A stretch of DNA of 64,000 nt from Caenorhabditis remanei (taxonomy: Eukaryota; Nematoda; Chromadorea; Rhabditida; Rhabditidae). This document shows, in pieces, positions 1 through 14,089 of this stretch (its first letter is position 1; each line of letters starts with the position of its first letter). The notes below the pieces were generated by a model. The model did not search any database. It saw nothing but the letters and a program-made list of their open reading frames with translations, and was not told the origin of the DNA. The DNA lies in NCBI RefSeq assembly GCF_010183535.1, contig NW_026526028.1, forward strand, positions 1-64,000. Reading direction: 5' to 3'. The position numbers were made by a program, and so were the translations under genes.

Positions 1-3000
1 ACGATCAGTGATCGTTTTTCATTTCTTCTGCAGAATCTCAAAAACGATCAGTGATCGTTTTTCATTTCTTCTGCAGAATCTCAAAAACGATCAGTGATCG
101 TTTTTCATTTCTTCTGCAGAATCTCAAAAACGATCAGTGATCGTTTTTCATTTCTTCTGCAGAATCTCAAAAACGATCAGTGATCGTTTTTCATGTCCAC
201 GTTGGAATCTCAAAAACGATCAGTGATCGTTTTTCATTTCTTCTGCAGAATCTCAAAAACGATCAGTGATCGTTTTTCATTTCTTCTGCAGAATCTCAAA
301 AACGATCAGTGATCGTTTTTCATTTCTTCTGCAGAATCTCAAAAACGATCAGTGATCGTTTTTCATGTCCACGTTGGAATCTCAAAAACGATCAGTGATC
401 GTTTTTCATGTCCACGTTGGAATCTCAAAAACGATCAGTGATCGTTTTCATTTCTTCTGCAGAATCTCAAAAACGATCAGTGATCGTTTTTCATCTTCTG
501 CAGAATCTCAAAAACGATCAGTGATCCGTTTTTCATTTCTCTGCCAGAATCTCAAAAACGATCAGTGATCCGTTTTTCATTTCTTCTGCAGAATCTCAAA
601 AACGATCAGTGATCGTTTTCATTTCTTCTGCAGAATCTCAAAAACGATCAGTGATCGTTTTTCATTTCCCTTCTGCAGAATCTCAAAACGATCAGTGATC
701 GTTTTTCATTTCTTCTGCAGAATCTCAAAAACGATCAGTGATCGTTTTTCATTTCTTCTGCAGAATCTCAAAAACGATCAGTGATCGTTTTTCATTTCTT
801 CTGCAGAATCTCAAAAACGATCAGTGATCGTTTTTCATTTCTTCTGCAGAATCTCAAAACGATCAGTGATCGTTTTTCATTTCCTTCTGCAGAATCTCAA
901 AACGATCAGTGATCGTTTTTCATTTCTTCTGCAGAATCTCAAAAACGATCAGTGATCGTTTTTCATTTCTTCTGCAGAATCTCAAAAACGATCAGTGATC
1001 GTTTTTCATTTCTTCTGCAGAATCTCAAAAACGATCAGTGATCGTTTTTCATTTCTTCTGCAGAATCTCAAAAACGATCAGTGATCGTTTTTCATTTCTT
1101 CTGCAGAATCTCAAAAACGATCAGTGATCGTTTTTCATTTCTTCTGCAGAATCTCAAAACGATCAGTGATCGTTTTTCATTTCTTCTGCAGAATCTCAAA
1201 AACGATCAGTGATCGTTTTTCATTTCTTCTGCAGAATCTCAAAAACGATCAGTGATCGTTTTTCATTTCTTCTGCAGAATCTCAAAAACGATCAGTGATC
1301 GTTTTTCATTTCTTCTGCAGAATCTCAAAAACGATCAGTGATCGTTTTTCATTTCTTCTGCAGAATCTCAAAAACGATCAGTGATCGTTTTTCATTTCTT
1401 CTGCAGAATCTCAAAAACGATCAGTGATCGTTTTTCATTCTTCTGCAGAATCTCAAAAACGATCAGTGATCGTTTTTCATTTCTTCTGCAGAATCTCAAA
1501 AACGATCAGTGATCGTTTTTCATTTCTTCTGCAGAATCTCAAAAACGATCAGTGATCGTTTTTCATTTCTTCTGCAGAATCTCAAAAACGATCAGTGATC
1601 GTTTTTCATTTCTTCTGCAGAATCTCAAAAACGATCAGTGATCGTTTTTCATTTCTTCTGCAGAATCTCAAAACGATCAGTGATCGTTTTCAATTTTCTT
1701 TCTGCAGGAATCTCAAAAACGATCAGTGATCGTTTTTCATTCTTCTGCAGAATCTCAAAAACGATCAGTGATCGTTTTTCATTCTTCTGCAGAATCTCAA
1801 AAACGATCAGTGATCGTTTTTCATTTCTTCTGCAGAATCTCAAAAACGATCAGTGATCGTTTTTCATTTCACTTCTGCAGAATCTCAAAAACGATCAGTG
1901 ATCGTTTTTCATTTCTTCTGCAGAATCTCAAAACGATCAGTGATCGTTTTTTCATTTCACTTCTGCAGAATCTCAAAAACGATCAAGTGATCGTTTTTCA
2001 TTTTCTTCTGCAGAATCTCAAAAACGATCAGTGACGTTTTTCATTTCTTCTGCAGAATCTCAAAAACGATCAGTGATCGTTTTTCATTTCTTCTGCAGAA
2101 TCTCAAAAACGATCAGTGATCGTTTTTTCATTTCTTCTGCAGAATCTCAAAAACGATCAGTGATCGTTTTCATGTCACGTTGGAATCTCAAAAACGATCA
2201 GTGATCGTTTTTCATTTCTTCTGCAGAATCTCAAAAACGATCAGTGATCGTTTTTCATTTCTTCTGCAGAATCTCAAAAACGATCAGTGATCGTTTTTCA
2301 TTTCTCTGCAGAATCTCAAAACGATCAGTGATCGTTTTCATTTCTTCTGCAGAATCTCAAAACGATCAGTGATCGTTTTCATTTCTTCTGCAGAATCTCA
2401 AAAACGATCAGTGATCGTTTTTTCATGTCCTTCTGCAGAATCTCAAAAACGATCAGTGATCGTTTTCATTTCTTCTGCAGAATCTCAAAAACGATCAGTG
2501 CTCGTTTTTCATTTCTTCTGCAGAATCTCAAAACGATCAGTGATCGTTTTTCATTTCTTCTGCAGAATCTCAAAAACGATCAGTGATCGTTTTTCATTTC
2601 TTCTGCAGAATCTCAAAAACGATCAGTGATCGTTTTTCATTTCTTCTGCAGAATCTCAAAACGATCAGTGATCGTTTTTCATTTCTTCTGCAGAATCTCA
2701 AAAACGATCAGTGATCGTTTTTCATTTCTTCTGCAGAATCTCAAAACGATCAGTGATCGTTTTTCATTTCTTCTGCAGAATCTCAAAAACGATCAGTGAT
2801 CGTTTTTCATTTCTTCTGCAGAATCTCAAAAACGATCAGTGATCGTTTTTCATTTCTTCTGCAGAATCTCAAAAACGATCAGTGATCGTTTTCATTTCTT
2901 CTGCAGAATCTCAAAAACGATCAGTGATCGTTTTTCATGTCTTCTGCAGAATCTCAAAAACGATCAGTGATCGTTTTTCATTTCTTCTGCAGAATCTCAA

Positions 3001-6000
3001 AAACGATCAGTGATCGTTTTTCATTTCTTCTGCAGAATCTCAAAAACGATCAGTGATCGTTTTTCATTTCTTCTGCAGAATCTCAAAAACGATCAGTGAT
3101 CGTTTTTCATTTCTTCTGCAGAATCTCAAAAACGATCAGTGATCGTTTTTCATTTCCCTTTGGAATCTCAAAACGATCAGTGATCGTTTTTCATTTCCCT
3201 TTGCAGAATCTCAAAAACGATCAGTGATCGTTTTTCATTTCTTCTGCAGAATCTCAAAAACGATCAGTGATCGTTTTTCATTTCTTCTGCAGAATCTCAA
3301 AAACGATCAGTGATCGTTTTTCATTTCTTCTGCAGAATCTCAAAAACGATCAGTGATCGTTTTTCATGTCCACGTTGGAATCTCAAAAACGATCAGTGAT
3401 CGTTTTTCATTTCTTCTGCAGAATCTCAAAAACGATCAGTGATCGTTTTTCATGTCTCACGTTGGAATCTCAAAAACGATCAGTGATCGTTTTTCATTTC
3501 TTCTGCAGAATCTCAAAAACGATCAGTGATCGTTTTTCATTTCTTCTGCAGAATCTCAAAAACGATCAGTGATCGTTTTTCATTTCTTCTGCAGAATCTC
3601 AAAAACGATCAGTGATCGTTTTTCATTTCTTCTGCAGAATCTCAAAAACGATCAGTGATCGTTTTTCATTTCTTCTGCAGAATCTCAAAAACGATCAGTG
3701 ATCGTTTTTCATTTCTTCTGCAGAATCTCAAAAACGATCAGTGATCGTTTTTCATTTCTTCTGCAGAATCTCAAAAACGATCAGTGATCGTTTTTCATTT
3801 CTTCTGCAGAATCTCAAAAACGATCAGTGACCGTTTTTCATTTCTTCTGCAGAATCTCAAAAACGATCAGTGATCGTTTTTCATTTCTTCTGCAGATCTC
3901 AAAAACGATCAGTGATCGTTTTTCATTTCTTCTGCAGAATCTCAAAAACGATCAGTGATCGTTTTCATTTCTTCTGCAGAATCTCAAAAACGATCAGTGA
4001 CTCGTTTTTCATTTCTTCTGCAGAATCTCAAAAACGATCAGTGATCGTTTTTCATTTCTCTGCAGAATCTCAAAAACGATCAGTGATCGTTTTTCATTTC
4101 TTCTGCAGAATCTCAAAAACGATCAGTGATCGTTTTTCATTTCTTCTGCAGAATCTCAAAAACGATCAGTGATCGTTTTTCATTTCTTCTGCAGAATCTC
4201 AAAAACGATCAGTGATCGTTTTTCATTCTTCTGCAGAATCTCAAAAACGATCAGTGATCGTTTATGGTGCATTTCTCAAAACGATAGTTCTTCTGCAGAA
4301 TCTCAAAAACGATCAGTGATCGTTTTTCATGTCCACGTTGGATCTCAAAAACGATCAGTGATCGTTTTTCATTTCTTCTGCAGAATCTCAAAAACGATCA
4401 GTGATCGTTTTTCATGTCCACGTTGGAATCTCAAAAACGATCAGTGATCGTTTTTCATTTCTTCTGCAGAATCTCAAAACGATCAGTGATCGTTTTTCAT
4501 GTCCACGTTGGAATCTCAAAAACGATCAGTGACCGTTTTTCATTTCTTCTGCAGAATCGCAAAAACGATCAGTGATCGTTTTTCATTTCTGCAAATCTCA
4601 AAACGATCAGTGATCGTTTTTCATTTCTTCTGCAGAATCTCAAAACGATCAGTGATCGTTTTTCATTTCTTCTGCAGAATCTCAAAAACGATCAGTGATC
4701 GTTTTTCATTCTTCTGCAGAATCTCAAAAACGATCAGTGATCGTTTTTCATTTCTTCTGCAGAATCTCAAAACGATCAGTGACCGTTTTCATTTCTTCTG
4801 CAGAATCTCAAAAACGATCAGTGATCGTTTTTTCATTTCTTCTGCAGAATCTCAAAAACGATCAGTGATCGTTTTCATTTCTTCTGCAGAATCTCAAAAA
4901 CGATCAGTGATCGTTTTTCATTTCTTCTGCAGAATCTCAAAAACGATCAGTGATCGTTTTTCATTTCTTCTGCAGAATCTCAAAAACGATCAGTGACCGT
5001 TTTTCATTTCTTCTGCAGAATCTCAAAACGATCAGTGATCGTTTTTCATGTCCACTTTGGAATCTCAAAAACGATCAGTGACCGTTTTTCATTTCTTCTG
5101 CAGAATCTCAAAAACGATCAGTGATCGTTTTTCATTCTTCTGCAGAATCTCAAAAACGATCAGTGATCGTTTTTCATTTCTTCTGCAGAATCTCAAAAAC
5201 GATCAGTGATCGTTTTTTCACGTTGGAATCTCAAAAACGATCAGTGATCGTTTTTCATTTCTTCTGCAGAATCTCAAAAACGATCAGTGACCGTTTTTCA
5301 TTTCTTCTGCAGAATCTCAAAAACGATCAGTGATCGTTTTTCATTTCTTCTGCAGAATCTCAAAAACGATCAGTGATCGTTTTTCATTTCTTCTGCAGAA
5401 TCTCAAAAACGATCAGTGATCGTTTTTCATTTCTTCTGCAGAATCTCAAAAACGATCAGTGATCGTTTTTCATTTCTTCTGCAGAATCTCAAAAACGATC
5501 AGTGATCGTTTTTCATGTCTACGTGCGAATCTCAAAAACGATCAGTGATCGTTTTTCATTTCTTCTGCAGAATCTCAAAAACGATCAGTGATCGTTTTTC
5601 ATGTCCACGTTGGAATCTCAAAAACGATCAGTGATCGTTTTTCATTTCTTCTGCAGAATCTCAAAACGATCAGTGATCCGTTTTTCATGTCCCGTCTGCA
5701 GAATCTCAAAAACGATCAGTGATCGTTTTTCATTTCTTCTGCAGAATCTCAAAAACGATCAGTGATCGTTTTTCATTTCTTCTGCAGAATCTCAAAACGA
5801 TCAGTGACCGTTTTTCATTTCTTCTGCAGAATCTCAAAAACGATCAGTGATCGTTTTTCATTTCTTCTGCAGAATCTCAAAAACGATCAGTGATCGTTTT
5901 CATTTCTTCTGCAGAATCTCAAAAACGATCAGTGATCGTTTTTCATTTCTTCTGCAGAATCTCAAAAACGATCAGTGATCGTTTTCATTTCTTCTGCAGA

Positions 6001-9000
6001 ATCTCAAAAACGATCAGTGATCGTTTTTCATTTCTTCTGCAGAATCTCAAAAACGATCAGTGATCGTTTTTCATTTCTTCTGCAGAATCTCAAAAACGAT
6101 CAGTGATCGTTTTTCATTTCTTCTGCAGAATCTCAAAAACGATCAGTGATCGTTTTTCATTTCTTCTGCAGAATCTCAAAAACGATCAGTGATCGTTTTT
6201 CATTTCTTCTGCAGAATCTCAAAAACGATCAGTGATCGTTTTTCATGTCACGTTGGAATCTCAAAACGATCAGTGATCGTTTTTCATTTCTTCTGCAGAA
6301 TCTCAAAAACGATCAGTGATCGTTTTTCATTTCTTCTGCAGAATCTCAAAAACGATCAGTGATCGTTTTTCATTTCTTCTGCAGAATCTCAAAAACGATC
6401 AGTGATCGTTTTTCATTTCTTCTGCAGAATCTCAAAAACGATCAGTGATCGTTTTTCATTTCTTCTGCAGAATCTCAAAAACGATCAGTGATCGTTTTTC
6501 ATTTCTTCTGCAGAATCTCAAAAACGATCAGTGATCGTTTTTCATTTCTTCTGCAGAATCTCAAAAACGATCAGTGATCGTTTTTTTCATTCTTCTGCAG
6601 AATCCTCAAAACGATCAGTGATCGTTTTCATTTCTTCTGCAGAATCTCAAAAACGATCAGTGATCGTTTTTCATTTCTTCTGCAGAATCTCAAAAACGAT
6701 CAGTGATCGTTTTTTCATTTCTTCTGCAGAATCTCAAAAAACGATCAGTGATCGTTTTTCAGTTCTTCTGCAGAATCTCAAAAACGATCAGTGATCCGTT
6801 TTTCATTTCTTCTGCAGAATCTCAAAAACGATCAGTGATCGTTTTTCATTTCTTCTGCAGAATCTCAAAACGATCAGTGATCGTTTTTCATTTCTATCTG
6901 CAGAATCTCAAAACGATCAGTGATCGTTTTTCATTTCTTCTGCAGAATCTCAAAAACGATCAGTTGATCGTTTTTCATTTCTTCTGCAGAATCTCAAAAA
7001 CGATCAGTGATCGTTTTTCATTTCGTTCTGCAGAATCTCAAAAAACGATCAGTGATCGTTTTCATTTCTTCTGCAGAATCTCAAAAACGATCAGTGATCG
7101 TTTTTCATTTCTTCTGCAGAATCTCAAAAACGATCAGTGATCGTTTTTCATTCTTCTGCAGAATCTCAAAACGATCAGTGATCGTTTTTCATTTCTTCTG
7201 CAGAATCTCAAAAACGATCAGTGATCGTTTTTCATTCTTCTGCAGAATCTCAAAAACGATCAGTGATCGTTTTTCATTTCTTCTGCAGAATCTCAAAAAC
7301 GATCAGTGATCGTTTTTCATTTCTTCTGCAGAATCTCAAAACGATCAGTGATCGTTTTTCATTCTTCTGCAGAATCTCAAAAACGATCAGTGATCGTTTT
7401 TCATTTCTTCTGCAGAATCTCAAAAACGATCAGTGATCGTTTTTCATTTCTTCTGCAGAATCTCAAAACGATCAGTGATCGTTTTTCATTTCTTCTGCAG
7501 AATCTCAAAAACGATCAGTGATCGTTTTTCATTTCTTCTGCAGAATCTCAAAAACGATCAGTGATCGTTTTTCATTTCTTCTGCAGAATCTCAAAAACGA
7601 TCAGTGATCGTTTTTCATTTCTTCTGCAGAATCTCAAAAACGATCAGTGACCGTTTTTCATTTCTTCTGCAGAATCTCAAAACGATCAGTGATCGTTTTC
7701 ATTTCTTCTGCAGAATCTCAAAAACGATCAGTGATCGTTTTTCATTTCTTCTGCAGAATCTCAAAAACGATCAGTGATCGTTTTTCATTTCTTCTGCAGA
7801 ATCTCAAAAACGATCAGTGATCGTTTTCATGTCACTGGAATCTCAAAAACGATCAGTGATCGTTTTTCATTTCTTCTGCAGAATCTCAAAAACGATCAGT
7901 GATCGTTTTTCATGTCCACGTTGGAATCTCAAAAACGATCAGTGATCGTTTTTCATTTCTTCTGCAGAATCTCAAAAACGATCAGTGATCGTTTTCATGT
8001 CCACGTTGGAATCTCAAAAACGATCAGTGACCGTTTTTCATTTCTTCTGCAGAATCTCAAAAACGATCAGTGATCGTTTTTCATTTCTTCTGCAGAATCT
8101 CAAAAACGATCAGTGATCGTTTTTCATTTCTTCTGCAGAATCTCAAAAACGATCAGTGACCGTTTTTCATTTCTTCTGCAGAATCTCAAAAACGATCAGT
8201 GATCGTTTTTCATTTCTTCTGCAGAATCTCAAAACGATCAGTGATCGTTTTTCATTTCTTCTGCAGAATCTCAAAAACGATCAGTGATCGTTTTTCATTT
8301 CTTCTGCAGAATCTCAAAAACGATCAGTGATCGTTTTTCATTTCTTCTGCAGAATCTCAAAAACGATCAGTGACCGTTTTTTCATTTCTTCTGCAGAATC
8401 TCAAAAACGATCAGTGATCGTTTTTCATTTCTTCTGCAGAATCTCAAAAACGATCAGTGATCGTTTTTCATTCTTCTGCAGAATCTCAAAACCGATCAGT
8501 GATCGTTTTTCATTTCTTCTGCAGAATCTCAAAAACGATCAGTGACCGTTTTTCATTTCTTCTGCAGAATCTCAAAACGATCAGTGATCGTTTTTCATTT
8601 CTTCTGCAGAATCTCAAAACGATCAGTGATCGTTTTTCATTTCTTCTGCAGAATCTCAAAAACGATCAGTGACTCGTTTTTCATTTCTTCTGCAGAATCT
8701 CAAAAAACGATCAGTGATCGTTTTTCATTTCTTCTGCAGAATCTCAAAACGATCAGTGATCGTTTTTCATTTCTTCTGCAGAATCTCAAAAACGATCAGT
8801 GATCGTTTTTCATTTCTTCTGCAGAATCTCAAAAACGATCAGTGATCGTTTTTCATTTCTTCTGCAGAATCTCAAAAACGATCAGTGATCGTTTTTCATT
8901 TCTTCTGCAGAATCTCAAAAACGATCAGTGATCGTTTTTCATGTCCACGTTGGAATCTCAAAAACGATCAGTGATCGTTTTTCATTTCTTCTGCAGAATC

Positions 9001-10431
9001 TCAAAAACGATCAGTGATCGTTTTTCATGTCCACGTTGGAATCTCAAAAACGATCAGTGATCGTTTTTCATTTCTTCTGCAGAATCTCAAAAACGATCAG
9101 TGATCGTTTTTCATTTCTTCTGCAGAATCTCAAAAACGATCAGTGACCGTTTTTCATTTCTTCTGCAGAATCTCAAAAACGATCAGTGATCGTTTTTCAT
9201 TTCTTCTGCAGAATCTCAAAAACGATCAGTGATCGTTTTTCATTTCTTCTGCAGAATCTCAAAAACGATCAGTGATCGTTTTTCATGTCCACGTTGGAAT
9301 CTCAAAAACGATCAGTGATCGTTTTTCATTTCTTCTGCAGAATCTCAAAAACGATCAGTGACCGTTTTTCATTTCTTCTGCAGAATCTCAAAAACGATCA
9401 GTGATCGTTTTTCATTTCTTCTGCAGAATCTCAAAAACGATCAGTGATCGTTTTTCATTTCTTCTGCAGAATCTCAAAAACGATCAGTGATCGTTTTTCA
9501 TTTCTTCTGCAGAATCTCAAAAACGATCAGTGATCGTTTTTCATTTCTTCTGCAGAATCTCAAAAACGATCAGTGATCGTTTTTCATTTCTTCTGCAGAA
9601 TCTCAAAAACGATCAGTGATCGTTTTTCATTTCTTCTGCAGAATCTCAAAAACGATCAGTGATCGTTTTTCATTTCTTCTGCAGAATCTCAAAAACGATC
9701 AGTGATCGTTTTTCATGTCCACGTTGGAATCTCAAAAACGATCAGTGATCGTTTTTCATTTCTTCTGCAGAATCTCAAAAACGATCAGTGATCGTTTTTC
9801 ATTTCTTCTGCAGAATCTCAAAAACGATCAGTGGTCGTTTTTCATTTCTTCTGCAGAATCTCAAAAACGATCAGTGATCGTTTTTCATTTCTTCTGCAGA
9901 ATCTCAAAAACGATCAGTGATCGTTTTTCATGTCCACGTTGGAATCTCAAAAACGATCAGTGATCGTTTTTCATTTCTTCTGCAGAATCTCAAAAACGAT
10001 CAGTGATCGTTTTTCATTTCTTCTGCAGAATCTCAAAAACGATCAGCGATCGTTTTTCATTTCTTCTGCAGAATCTCAAAAACGATCAGTGATCGTTTTT
10101 CATTTCTTCTGCAGAATCTCAAAAACGATCAGTGATCGTTTTTCATTTCTTCTGCAGAATCTCAAAAACGATCAGTGATCGTTTTTCATTTCTTCTGCAG
10201 AATCTCAAAAACGATCAGTGATCGTTTTTCATTTCTTCTGCAGAATCTCAAAAACGATCAGTGATCGTTTTTCATGTCCACGTTGGAATCTCAAAAACGA
10301 TCAGTGATCGTTTTTCATTTCTTCTGCAGAATCTCAAAAACGATCAGTGATCGTTTTTCATTTCTTCTGCAGAATCTCAAAAACGATCAGTGATCGTTTT
10401 TCATGTCCACGTTGGAATCTCAAAAACGATC
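1..10431 (+). repeat. 43-bp satellite array, forward block
   Basis: Tandem array of a 43-bp monomer. Each unit has a near-perfect dyad (arms AAAAACGATCA and TGATCGTTTTT around one central G) followed by a box that is usually CATTTCTTCTGCAGAATCTC and less often CATGTCCACGTTGGAATCTC. The common box holds a second palindrome, TTCTGCAGAA. Some monomers carry GTGACC instead of GTGATC, which breaks the main dyad. Many units differ by 1-2 bases in the A or T runs or in the box. The array runs past the left edge of the window. All open frames inside it are repeat artefacts. Confidence 0.97.
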
Positions 10432-13413
10432 GAAGAAATGAAAAACGGTCACTGATCGTTTTTGAGATTCTGCAGAAGAAATGAAAAACGATCACTGATC
10501 GTTTTTGAGATTCTGCAGAAGAAATGAAAAACGATCACTGATCGTTTTTGAGATTCTGCAGAAGAAATGAAAAACGATCACTGATCGTTTTTGAGATTCT
10601 GCAGAAGAAATGAAAAACGATCACTGATCGTTTTTGAGATTCCAACGTGGACATGAAAAACGGTCACTGATCGTTTTTGAGATTCTGCAGAAGAAATGAA
10701 AAACGATCACTGATCGTTTTTGAGATTCTGCAGAAGAAATGAAAAACGATCACTGATCGTTTTTGAGATTCCAACGTGGACATGAAAAACGATCACTGAT
10801 CGTTTTTGAGATTCTGCAGAAGAAATGAAAAACGGTCACTGATCGTTTTTGAGATTCTGCAGAAGAAATGAAAAACGATCACTGATCGTTTTTGAGATTC
10901 TGCAGAAGAAATGAAAAACGGTCACTGATCGTTTTTGAGATTCTGCAGAAGAAATGAAAAACGGTCACTGATCGTTTTTGAGATTCTGCAGAAGAAATGA
11001 AAAACGATCACTGATCGTTTTTGAGATTCCAACGTGGACATGAAAAACGATCACTGATCGTTTTTGAGATTCTGCAGAAGAAATGAAAAACGATCACTGA
11101 TCGTTTTTGAGATTCTGCAGAAGAAATGAAAAACGATCACTGATCGTTTTTGAGATTCTGCAGAAGAAATGAAAAACGATCACTGATCGTTTTTGAGATT
11201 CTGCAGAAGAAATGAAAAACGATCACTGATCGTTTTTGAGATTCTGCAGAAGAAATGAAAAACGATCACTGATCGTTTTTGAGATTCCAACGTGGACATG
11301 AAAAACGATCACTGATCGTTTTTGAGATTCTGCAGAAGAAATGAAAAACGATCACTGATCGTTTTTGAGATTCTGCAGAAGAAATGAAAAACGATCACTG
11401 ATCGTTTTTGAGATTCCAACGTGGACATGAAAAACGATCACTGATCGTTTTTGAGATTCTGCAGAAGAAATGAAAAACGGTCACTGATCGTTTTTGAGAT
11501 TCTGCAGAAGAAATGAAAAACGGTCACTGATCGTTTTTGAGATTCTGCAGAAGAAATGAAAAACGGTCACTGATCGTTTTTGAGATTCTGCAGAAGAAAT
11601 GAAAAACGGTCACTGATCGTTTTTGAGATTCTGCAGAAGAAATGAAAAACGATCACTGATCGTTTTTGAGATTCCAACGTGGACATGAAAAACGATCACT
11701 GATCGTTTTTGAGATTCTGCAGAAGAAATGAAAAACGGTCACTGATCGTTTTTGAGATTCTGCAGAAGAAATGAAAAACGATCACTGATCGTTTTTGAGA
11801 TTCTGCAGAAGAAATGAAAAACGATCACTGATCGTTTTTGAGATTCCAACGTGGACATGAAAAACGATCACTGATCGTTTTTGAGATTCTGCAGAAGAAA
11901 TGAAAAACGATCACTGATCGTTTTTGAGATTCTGCAGAAGAAATGAAAAACGATCACTGATCGTTTTTGAGATTCTGCAGAAGAAATGAAAAACGGTCAC
12001 TGATCGTTTTTGAGATTCTGCAGAAGAAATGAAAAACGATCACTGATCGTTTTTGAGATTCCAACGTGGACATGAAAAACGATCACTGATCGTTTTTGAG
12101 ATTCTGCAGAAGAAATGAAAAACGGTCACTGATCGTTTTTGAGATTCTGCAGAAGAAATGAAAAACGATCACTGATCGTTTTTGAGATTCTGCAGAAGAA
12201 ATGAAAAACGGTCACTGATCGTTTTTGAGATTCTGCAGAAGAAATGAAAAACGGTCACTGATCGTTTTTGAGATTCTGCAGAAGAAATGAAAAACGATCA
12301 CTGATCGTTTTTGAGATTCCAACGTGGACATGAAAAACGATCACTGATCGTTTTTGAGATTCTGCAGAAGAAATGAAAAACGATCACTGATCGTTTTTGA
12401 GATTCTGCAGAAGAAATGAAAAACGATCACTGATCGTTTTTGAGATTCTGCAGAAGAAATGAAAAACGATCACTGATCGTTTTTGAGATTCTGCAGAAGA
12501 AATGAAAAACGATCACTGATCGTTTTTGAGATTCTGCAGAAGAAATGAAAAACGATCACTGATCGTTTTTGAGATTCCAACGTGGACATGAAAAACGATC
12601 ACTGATCGTTTTTGAGATTCTGCAGAAGAAATGAAAAACGATCACTGATCGTTTTTGAGATTCTGCAGAAGAAATGAAAAACGATCACTGATCGTTTTTG
12701 AGATTCCAACGTGGACATGAAAAACGATCACTGATCGTTTTTGAGATTCTGCAGAAGAAATGAAAAACGGTCACTGATCGTTTTTGAGATTCTGCAGAAG
12801 AAATGAAAAACGGTCACTGATCGTTTTTGAGATTCTGCAGAAGAAATGAAAAACGGTCACTGATCGTTTTTGAGATTCTGCAGAAGAAATGAAAAACGGT
12901 CACTGATCGTTTTTGAGATTCTGCAGAAGAAATGAAAAACGATCACTGATCGTTTTTGAGATTCCAACGTGGACATGAAAAACGATCACTGATCGTTTTT
13001 GAGATTCTGCAGAAGAAATGAAAAACGGTCACTGATCGTTTTTGAGATTCTGCAGAAGAAATGAAAAACGATCACTGATCGTTTTTGAGATTCTGCAGAA
13101 GAAATGAAAAACGATCACTGATCGTTTTTGAGATTCCAACGTGGACATGAAAAACGATCACTGATCGTTTTTGAGATTCTGCAGAAGAAATGAAAAACGA
13201 TCACTGATCGTTTTTGAGATTCTGCAGAAGAAATGAAAAACGATCACTGATCGTTTTTGAGATTCTGCAGAAGAAATGAAAAACGATCACTGATCGTTTT
13301 TGAGATTCCAACGTGGACATGAAAAACGATCACTGATCGTTTTTGAGATTCTGCAGAAGAAATGAAAAACGATCACTGATCGTTTTTGAGATTCTGCAGA
13401 AGAAATGAAAAAC
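10432..13413 (-). repeat. 43-bp satellite array, inverted block with higher-order repeat
   Basis: Same 43-bp monomer on the opposite strand, starting abruptly at about 10,431 where CAAAAACGAT runs directly into CGAAGAAATG. Unlike the forward block, monomers here are almost all exactly 43 bp. They vary in only two places: GATC/GGTC in the dyad, and CTGCAGAAGAAATG versus CCAACGTGGACATG in the box. The order of these variants repeats with a period of 1,290 bp (30 monomers) between about 10,680 and 13,260. The block ends in a partial monomer at 13,413, where unique DNA begins. Confidence 0.95.
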
Positions 13414-14089
13414 TCGAAACCTTTTCAAGTTCCGAAAAATCGAACCTTTTCAAGTTCCGAAGATCGAACCATCCTAAACTGTTTATTTGATATGCATCTG
13501 TTCCTATATACTCTCTGCTCGGGTTTCTTCATTTTTCAGAACCTTCTCCCAGCCATACCCACCAATACTTTATGCCTTATCATTTTACATTGAACATAAA
13601 AGTGTTCTATGTTTAATTTGCCTAGTATGAAATAAATCTCATTAATAACTTCTTTTCAGATGTTTCATTCAATACGTACATGGCTATCCATTACTCCATC
13701 TATCTGGAAATGTTCTAGTTTGTAAAGGAGAAGGAGAGTGTCGGAGATAAGAATCGAGGCGTTGTGATTCATACAGTGATATGTTTGTCTCTATTATAGT
13801 TCTTTGTATTTTGTCATTCAGTTTTTCCCAAATGATTATAAATTCGAACTCCGGTACGAAAAAGGAAAGCGAGTTGTCATAGCAACGAAATCGATAAGAA
13901 TTTTGTCGGACATAAAACTCGTTTTCTCGTTTCTTTCGCTTCTTTTTAACAAAAATTTCTACTCCGACATCCATTAAACGTTAATTTTTGAACTCTCAAC
14001 TCTATATTCGAAAATGAACTACTTTTCTATCGATAAAATTCCCCAATTTTCAGATTGTTCGCCGTACATTTCTCTCGATTTTCCGAACA
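13414..14089. other. Intergenic stretch, no gene seen
   Basis: AT-rich unique sequence between the satellite and the methionine sulfoxide reductase gene. Near the satellite edge a short motif containing TCGAACCTTTTCAAGTTCCG occurs about three times in degenerate form (13,413-13,470). Short open frames on both strands have no recognisable domain. A TTTTCAG at about 14,047-14,053 could be the acceptor of a 5' intron or a trans-splice site for the next gene. Confidence 0.5.

Noticed and set aside
1..13413. CRISPR-like appearance (short regular palindromic repeats)
   Set aside because: Units are contiguous with no unique spacers, there are no cas genes, and the setting is eukaryotic.
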